In this document: positions 59,759 through 64,000 of the stretch, piece after piece | Layout of the letters: each line of letters opens with the position of its first letter | Position numbering within the stretch: the first letter of the stretch is position 1 | From: Mycobacterium sp. GA-1285 | Lineage (GTDB): Bacteria > Actinomycetota > Actinomycetes > Mycobacteriales > Mycobacteriaceae | Reading direction: 5' to 3' | NCBI RefSeq assembly: GCF_001499905.1 | Contig: NZ_LQIS01000053.1 | Location: 143,679-207,678, forward strand | Length of the DNA stretch: 64,000 nt | The notes under the pieces: generated by a model | What the model was told of the DNA's origin: nothing | Seen by the model: the letters and a program-made list of their open reading frames with translations, nothing else | The model's database searches: none | Position numbers and translations under genes: made by a program

Positions 59759-60112
59759 ATGCCCAACCATGTGGAACCAGCTCGCGTGCAATCCGCCCTA
59801 CTGCGGCGCGCGATCACGTTCATCGACGAGAACGCCCACAGGGAAATAACACTCAGAGATATTGCCACCGCCGTCAATGTCACGCCACGCTCGGTGCAGT
59901 ACGCGTTCCGCAGACATCTCGGCACCACGCCGCTGGAGTACCTCCGCCGCGTGCGACTCGATCGAGCCCATCGCGAACTGCAAACAGCCGACCCGCGCAG
60001 CGACACCGTCATGGCGATCGCGGGCCGGTGGGGGTTCACTCACGCGGGCCGGTTCAGCGGTGTGTACAAGCGCACCTACGGGACGGCGCCGAGCGAGACG
60101 TTGCGCGCCTGA
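59759..60112 (+). CDS. Small AraC-type HTH regulator (DNA-binding domain only)
   Basis: A 117-residue protein consisting only of the AraC double HTH: ITFIDENAHREITLRDIATAVNVTPRSVQYAFRRHLGTTPLEYLRRVRLDRAHRELQ then WGFTHAGRFSGVYKRTYGTAPSE. No ligand-binding domain is present. ATG 59759 precedes the domain; a TTG at 59732 would add nine residues. It is divergent from the SRPBCC gene and likely controls it. Confidence 0.83.
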   Translation: MPNHVEPARVQSALLRRAITFIDENAHREITLRDIATAVNVTPRSVQYAFRRHLGTTPLEYLRRVRLDRAHRELQTADPRSDTVMAIAGRWGFTHAGRFSGVYKRTYGTAPSETLRA

Positions 60113-60116
60113 GAAT

Positions 60117-60542
60117 CTATCTCGGGAAGAAGCCTTCGCGAGTGAAGAAGCCGGGCTGCCATCCGCGTGCGCCGAGGCACAGCATCGGGCGACCGTCGGG
60201 GGTTTGGGCTGCGGCTTGAGGCTTGGGGCAGGGTGAGCCGACTTCCTGGACGCCGAACAGTTCGTAGGACGCCTGCCAGAAGCCCTGATTGGTCGGGACG
60301 GGTGGCCACTGGTTCTCGATCCAGCGGCACTGCAACACTTCGCCGCCGGGGCCGCGCCCGAAGGTGAACCGTTCGAGGTTGAAGCAGGGCCCGGTGAGGT
60401 GGGCGTCGTAGTTCATCCCGGGGACGTCGGACGCGTAGCGGCCCGGCGTGTCGGGGTAATCGGTGTCATCGGCGGAAGCGAGCGGGGCCGCGCAGATGGC
60501 GGCGCCTGCGATTGCGGCGGCGGCGAGCAGTTGGTTGATCAT
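60117..60542 (-). CDS. Secreted protein of unknown function
   Basis: A 141-residue protein with a signal peptide (about 1-25, cleaving after LASA). The mature part is Pro/Gly/Cys-containing: PDTPGRYASDVPGMNYDAHLTGPCFNLERFTFGRGPGGEVLQCRW, then GSPCPKPQAA, then MLCLGARGWQPGFFTREGFF. Four Cys can form two disulfides. This is a frequent mycobacterial secreted-protein pattern that I cannot name. It converges with the AraC gene. Confidence 0.75.
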   Translation of the reverse strand: MINQLLAAAAIAGAAICAAPLASADDTDYPDTPGRYASDVPGMNYDAHLTGPCFNLERFTFGRGPGGEVLQCRWIENQWPPVPTNQGFWQASYELFGVQEVGSPCPKPQAAAQTPDGRPMLCLGARGWQPGFFTREGFFPR

Positions 60543-60802
60543 GTCCCACCCTCGATGTCAGGACCGGTCGGTCTTCGCAAAGCGTAGTAGGTGCGACGCG
60601 ACCGCTGCGCCATTTCCTCTCACCGGACAGCAGAACACCGACGGTCGAGCCCTCCGGTGTCCCCATGCGCGGCGTAATCGACGTTGTTGGCGGCGTCGCT
60701 CAGGCGCATCGGGTGGTCTGCGGTTGGCGCGGTGAAAGAAGGCGCGACGGACCGGAGTCGTGAGATCGCGGATTCAATTCGGCGGTTTCCGGGAAGTCGG
60801 TT

Positions 60803-61216
60803 GTGGACCGATCACTAGTGACGTCGCGTGAATCGTCATGGCTGGTGCTCGGTGCGAGTGAGAAGTCCGGCGTATTAACGGTTTTCGATTCGGTGAGGAC
60901 GCGGCAGTTGATTGCAATCGCGGTGGTGCTGGTGATCTTGGCGGCTGCCTTGATCGTGTTCGGCATGGTGCTCTACGGCAACGGCGTCGGTGCGGTTCCC
61001 GACGAGGTGGGTCGCGACCCGGCGGCCACTCGAAAGGGTCTGGCGCGCGTGTCATGGAGGAACCTGTTCGCGCGAACGAAGACGTCGGCCAAAGAAATGC
61101 TGAATGAGGAAACAGGGCGCCCGGAGAGATTGACCGCGACCGGTGCCTTCTGCGTCATGGTTGGGCTCATCGCCCTGCTGCTCGCGCTGCTGGCGTTCGT
61201 CGCCGCTATGGTGTAG
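60803..61216 (+). CDS. Small two-helix membrane protein, unrecognised
   Basis: Up to 137 residues. One hydrophobic segment (LIAIAVVLVILAAALIVFGMVLY) and a second at the very C-terminus (FCVMVGLIALLLALLAFVAAMV) flank a charged loop with KGLARVSWRNLFARTKTSAKEML. GTG 60803 is the longest start; later GTG codons near 60846 or 60895 may be real. No family recognised. Confidence 0.5.
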   Translation: MDRSLVTSRESSWLVLGASEKSGVLTVFDSVRTRQLIAIAVVLVILAAALIVFGMVLYGNGVGAVPDEVGRDPAATRKGLARVSWRNLFARTKTSAKEMLNEETGRPERLTATGAFCVMVGLIALLLALLAFVAAMV

Positions 61217-61295
61217 CGACGCGCTGCTCGGATGTGAGCGATAGGTCGAAACCTTCCGTGCGCTCAGGTTAGGTCGGGCAGACTGAGCGCGTGGG

Positions 61296-62024
61296 ATGTC
61301 AGCACCTCAACGCGCGCCCGTCGAGCGCGGTTGTGCAGGGACGACGTGGACGCTCGATGCGATGAGTTGGGCGACCACGGTGACGAGCACGTTGGTGCCG
61401 TTTGCCTCTGTTACATCGACTGCGGCCGTGGCGATTTGGACCAAGCGCATCGACGCGAGAACCAAGAGGGAAGAACGCGATCACGCTCTGGTCCTGGACT
61501 ACGAGAAGCGGGCGGGTGAGGACAAGAAGGCGGCGTTGAAGCGCCTCATTTCTGCGACTCTGCACCTCAAGCGCGGAGCCGAACAACTCGCCGGCACCGA
61601 ACAAAGCCTGAGCCAACGGCGGGCTGAGGCCATTAGGCAACTGTACGAATTCCGTGTTCGGCTGGGTATGGAGGACGGAATCGCTGAGTTGATGATCTAT
61701 GCCGCAGAGCCGGTTCGCGACCTCACGGAGTTGATGCTCGACGAATGGGATCGTCAGTTTCGTGAGCACGGATACTCGCTGGCGCAGTTGGACGCGTGCA
61801 AGAGGCGACTCGTCCAGACCGCAGGCGACCTCGCGCCGACCGACGAAGAAGCGATCTATGCGGAGCGCAAATGGGATGAGCTCAAAGAAGAAGAAGGGTC
61901 GTGGCTCAAGAAACTCGGCGACCAGTCAGAACTTGACGTCGAGGAGCTGGTGGAGCTCTGCAAGAGAATTCTGAAAGCCGCCCATAAGGATCTGCGCGGT
62001 GGTTACGGCGTAGAAACGGACTAA
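61296..62024 (+). CDS. Hypothetical protein with one membrane helix and coiled-coil body
   Basis: A 242-residue protein: one hydrophobic segment near residues 25-47, then a highly charged helical body (KRIDARTKREERDHALVLDYEKRAGEDKKAALKRL ... YAERKWDELKEEEGSWLKKLGDQSELDVEELVELCKRIL). Likely membrane-anchored and coiled-coil. I do not recognise a family. ATG 61296 used; ATG 61362 directly before the helix is possible. GC and codon use are plainer than the flanking core genes, consistent with accessory DNA. Confidence 0.6.
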   Translation: MSAPQRAPVERGCAGTTWTLDAMSWATTVTSTLVPFASVTSTAAVAIWTKRIDARTKREERDHALVLDYEKRAGEDKKAALKRLISATLHLKRGAEQLAGTEQSLSQRRAEAIRQLYEFRVRLGMEDGIAELMIYAAEPVRDLTELMLDEWDRQFREHGYSLAQLDACKRRLVQTAGDLAPTDEEAIYAERKWDELKEEEGSWLKKLGDQSELDVEELVELCKRILKAAHKDLRGGYGVETD

Positions 62025-62084
62025 CGCAGAGGTTGCGCTGAAGCACTTGTATTCCTGGCAGGGCGACTTCTCTACGTTGCGACG

Positions 62085-62327
62085 GTGCGCGCTTCGAGAC
62101 CATCGACATCCTTAATACGCAAAGAAGACCTGGCCCAACGCTCCCGAAGTGACCGTCTAGGGCAGCTTCCCCATGAAAGATGCCTACGGCAACGTGTCTA
62201 CCGACGTGGTCGTCAACATCAATACCTGGAAGCAACCATTGATCAGATCAACTTCGAGGGCGTGGACAAGGACAGGATCTGGGAGATAAGGGATTCCGGC
62301 TTTATATATCCCGAGTTCCGACCGTAG
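62085..62327 (+). pseudogene. Decayed gene remnant (in-frame stop and frameshift)
   Basis: One frame reads YAKKTWPNAPEVTV, a TAG stop at 62158-62160, then GSFPMKDAYGNVSTDVVVNINTW; the sensible reading then moves to the frame giving EATIDQINFEGVDKDRIWEIRDSGFIYPEFRP and a TAG at 62325-62327. Each piece looks protein-like and they join in order, so this is best read as the 3' half of a dead gene. The intact protein family is not recognised. Nothing convincing lies between here and 62575. Confidence 0.5.
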
Positions 62328-62575
62328 GTCGTCGTCGGCGCGGTCAACGGTGATCACATGGCAAAGGTTGCTGATGTGGTGATGCATTGGCTAGTGGACC
62401 GTTTTGCCGACAACTGACCGCCCGCACGGGCACCCGGCAGCGAGTCGAGCTGGCGCGGCACCGCTGATGGTGGGCGACCCTGGATGTCGTCCAGCACTAG
62501 ACCGAGACAGCGATGGCGTCGCCTGCGAGAGCTGAAAAGTCGTCTCCCAGTCGGGCCCGTCAGTCGATCTGGGTC
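62328..62575. other. Intergenic stretch without a recognised gene
   Basis: No frame here has family-like residues, a signal peptide or a fitting ribosome-binding site. It separates the decayed gene from the secreted protein that reads in the other direction. Confidence 0.6.
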
Positions 62576-63004
62576 CTAAGCCTTCACAAGTGAAAACGGG
62601 TTCGTATATGTCTCTCCAACGGGCTTGCCGCATCCGCCTGTTGGATTGATAACGGTGTCCGTGCCCTGGAGCGTGACCGGGTCCCAGGAATACTCGCGCC
62701 TCATGGGAACCCACTCACCGGGATTCATTGGAGTGCCGCAATTCATTCCCTGGGGGTCGTCGACGATTAGATGCCAACGCCCGCCAGAAAAGTTCGCGTT
62801 GGCCGTCCATTGCGAACCCTCCTGCATGTGCACAGTGGCGCAGTTAGGACCGCAGGGCGAGAACACCCAGTGCCCAGCGTGTCCCCCGCTCGGGGTTGTG
62901 TAGACATAAGTCCCGGTCATTTCTTCGGCTGCTGCAGACCCCGCGAACCCAACCGCAGCTCCCGCAAGCACAACGCCAACTGCCAATCCGGTAATCGTCC
63001 TCAT
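62576..63004 (-). CDS. Secreted mycobacterial protein of unknown function, paralogue of 15294-15770
   Basis: A 142-residue protein with a signal peptide (about 1-28, AAA cleavage). The mature part has five Cys: HWVFSPCGPNCATVHM, MNCGTPMNPGEWVPM, GGCGKPVGETY, and Trp-rich SQWTANANFSGGRWHLIV. The order and spacing of WVxxPC, QWxA, DPxxMxC, MxRxYSWD and CG match the protein at 15294-15770. ATG 63004 with GAGGGG upstream starts the signal peptide; the longer frame is not secretory. Confidence 0.77.
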   Translation of the reverse strand: MRTITGLAVGVVLAGAAVGFAGSAAAEEMTGTYVYTTPSGGHAGHWVFSPCGPNCATVHMQEGSQWTANANFSGGRWHLIVDDPQGMNCGTPMNPGEWVPMRREYSWDPVTLQGTDTVINPTGGCGKPVGETYTNPFSLVKA

Positions 63005-63546
63005 GGTTCCCCTCAAATCTTCTGAATCCTTCTGGCGAGTCGAATCGACGACAGCGCTTACTTCATCACCGGCGTCTGTCGTCATCATTTCCCTCCGTTG
63101 CTTGCCGAGTCGCCACCCCTGTCCCCAGGTGACTGTCAGCTTTTGAATACCGTAAGCGAACCTCCGAGCATGGAGGCGATGTTGAGCAACTCGATGTGGG
63201 CATGTTTGCCACGACAAGATGCCAGAGCTAGCAAACACCATCGGATACGGAGAAACCGCAGTTCACAAAGGCTAATCACATCGTTGTGGTGATCTTGAGC
63301 AACAAGAATTCGTCTCGGCCAATGCCTCGCCTTGCAAGCTGCCGTTACCAACGGCTGCGGGGGCGGGCCGCACGCTCACCTGCACAACGACGACGTGATG
63401 CGCGCGATGTTGTGTCCTCCGATCACACCATCGAGCACAGCCGCAGAGGAAGCCAAAGTACGGCAGGGTAAGTTGACCAGCTCCCTACCGGTTGCTCCGT
63501 TTTCGTCGCGGTTTTCAACCGACCTCAGCAGGGGTAAACCGGCGGC
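63005..63546. other. Intergenic stretch of 542 bp without a recognised gene
   Basis: Several short frames exist on both strands but none has recognisable domains, a good start or conserved-looking residues. No clear hairpin, repeat or promoter was identified. It separates two divergent accessory genes and probably includes their promoters. Confidence 0.6.
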
Positions 63547-63927
63547 GTGCCTGACCGAAGATTCGAGTTCCGCTTCACCACTCCGTACCGGTTGGCGGGA
63601 TTGCCATTTGGTATCAGACCTTCTACCTGTGAGGTCCGGGTGGGTGCCGGTCGGCTGACTGCTCGGTTCGGCCCGTGGCAGATCCAGACTGCACTGACCA
63701 ACATCGCCGATGCGTCCATCACCGGCCCCTACACCTTCGTCAAGACCGCTGGTCCCGCCCACTTGTCGCTCGCCGACAGAGGACTAACCTTCGCGACCAA
63801 CGGGGATCGCGGCGTGTGCCTGGCCATGGTCGAACCCATTCGCGGTATCGACCCTTTCGGGCTGCTCCAGCATCCCAATCTCACCCTTACGGTGGATGAT
63901 TGCGACGCACTGCTGCGCGCCGTCTAG
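63547..63927 (+). CDS. Conserved hypothetical beta-rich protein, 3' end at an IS junction
   Basis: A 126-residue protein: FEFRFTTPYRLAGLPFGIRPSTCEVRVG, then RLTARFGPWQIQTALTNIADASITGPYTFVKTAGPAHLSLADRGLTFATNGDRGVCLAMVEPI and HPNLTLTVDD. I recognise this as a recurring actinobacterial family without known function. GTG 63547 is the start. The stop codon TAG (63925-63927) shares its TA with the apparent IS630 target and its G with the first base of the element, so the true C-terminus may have been cut by a few residues. Confidence 0.7.
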   Translation: MPDRRFEFRFTTPYRLAGLPFGIRPSTCEVRVGAGRLTARFGPWQIQTALTNIADASITGPYTFVKTAGPAHLSLADRGLTFATNGDRGVCLAMVEPIRGIDPFGLLQHPNLTLTVDDCDALLRAV

Positions 63928-64000
63928 TGTCCTGAGTCATTAATTCGTCCGCTCTTGTTAGAGTAGGTGATGCCGTCACCGCGAGCTGCTGACATTGTGT
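63927..64000 (+). mobile_element. Left end of an IS630-type insertion sequence, transposase start (truncated by window edge)
   Basis: The stretch GTGTCCTGAGTCATTAATTC after a TA dinucleotide looks like an IS630-type terminal repeat. At 63970 an ATG begins MPSPRAADIV, which matches the usual opening of mycobacterial IS630-family transposases. Only 31 coding bases are inside the window, so the call rests on the N-terminal phrase and the TA context. Confidence 0.6.

Noticed and set aside
61263..61276. AGGTTAGG resembling half of an IdeR box
   Set aside because: The second half of the TTAGGTTAGGCTAACCTAA palindrome is missing, so it is no convincing iron box.
1..64000. CRISPR arrays, rRNA or tRNA genes and a prophage
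   Set aside because: No short regular repeat-spacer arrays, no rRNA or tRNA cloverleaf and no phage structural genes were seen on either strand.

Overview
The window is a piece of a high-GC actinobacterial chromosome, almost certainly a fast-growing mycobacterium (Mycolicibacterium-type). From about 1 to 40.3 kb and 51.4 to 59.2 kb the gene order follows, gene by gene and in the same orientations, the M. tuberculosis block Rv2721c to Rv2667: lexA, nrdR, sthA, ideR, sigB, sigA, ppgK, suhB, dut, ceoC/ceoB, dxs, the hemE-hemY-chdC haem genes, msrB, aftC, ribD2, zapE and clpC2. Assignments to Rv numbers come from remembered family and synteny knowledge, not from a search.

Layout. 0-14 kb: an LGFP-repeat envelope protein, the SOS region (lexA and a divergent LysM protein, each with a LexA box), nrdR, a run of small-molecule enzymes, then ideR and sigB with a clear ECF-type promoter in front of sigB. 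14-26 kb: small zinc-ribbon and DUF proteins, sigA, polyphosphate glucokinase, inositol monophosphatase, dut and the TrkA-type K+ regulators ceoC/ceoB. 26-40 kb: an APC transporter overlapping an RNA methyltransferase, NhaA, DXS, RNase D, and the coproporphyrin-dependent haem genes hemE, hemY and chdC (the first two overlap by 4 bp).

The unusual part is 40.3-51.3 kb, on the minus strand between the msrB and aftC orthologues, which I recall as adjacent in M. tuberculosis. It holds a phosphotransferase-like kinase and one 3286-residue protein. That protein reads double zinc ribbon, class III nucleotidyl cyclase, STAND-type ATPase, TPR-like region, then eight tandem copies of a 272-275-residue module, each made of two NTF2/SnoaL-like units (16 units in all). 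The kinase, the giant cyclase and msrB are packed so tightly (2 bp gap, then an ATGA overlap) that they look like one translationally coupled unit. It is the best candidate here for an undescribed signalling system.

From 51.4 to 59.2 kb the conserved backbone resumes and ends with an ECF sigma factor overlapping an Ogt-type methyltransferase, and ClpC2 behind two 17-bp operator-like palindromes. From 59.2 kb to the end the content is accessory: an SRPBCC/AraC divergent pair, small secreted and membrane proteins, a decayed gene, and at the last 75 bp the edge of an IS630-type insertion sequence.
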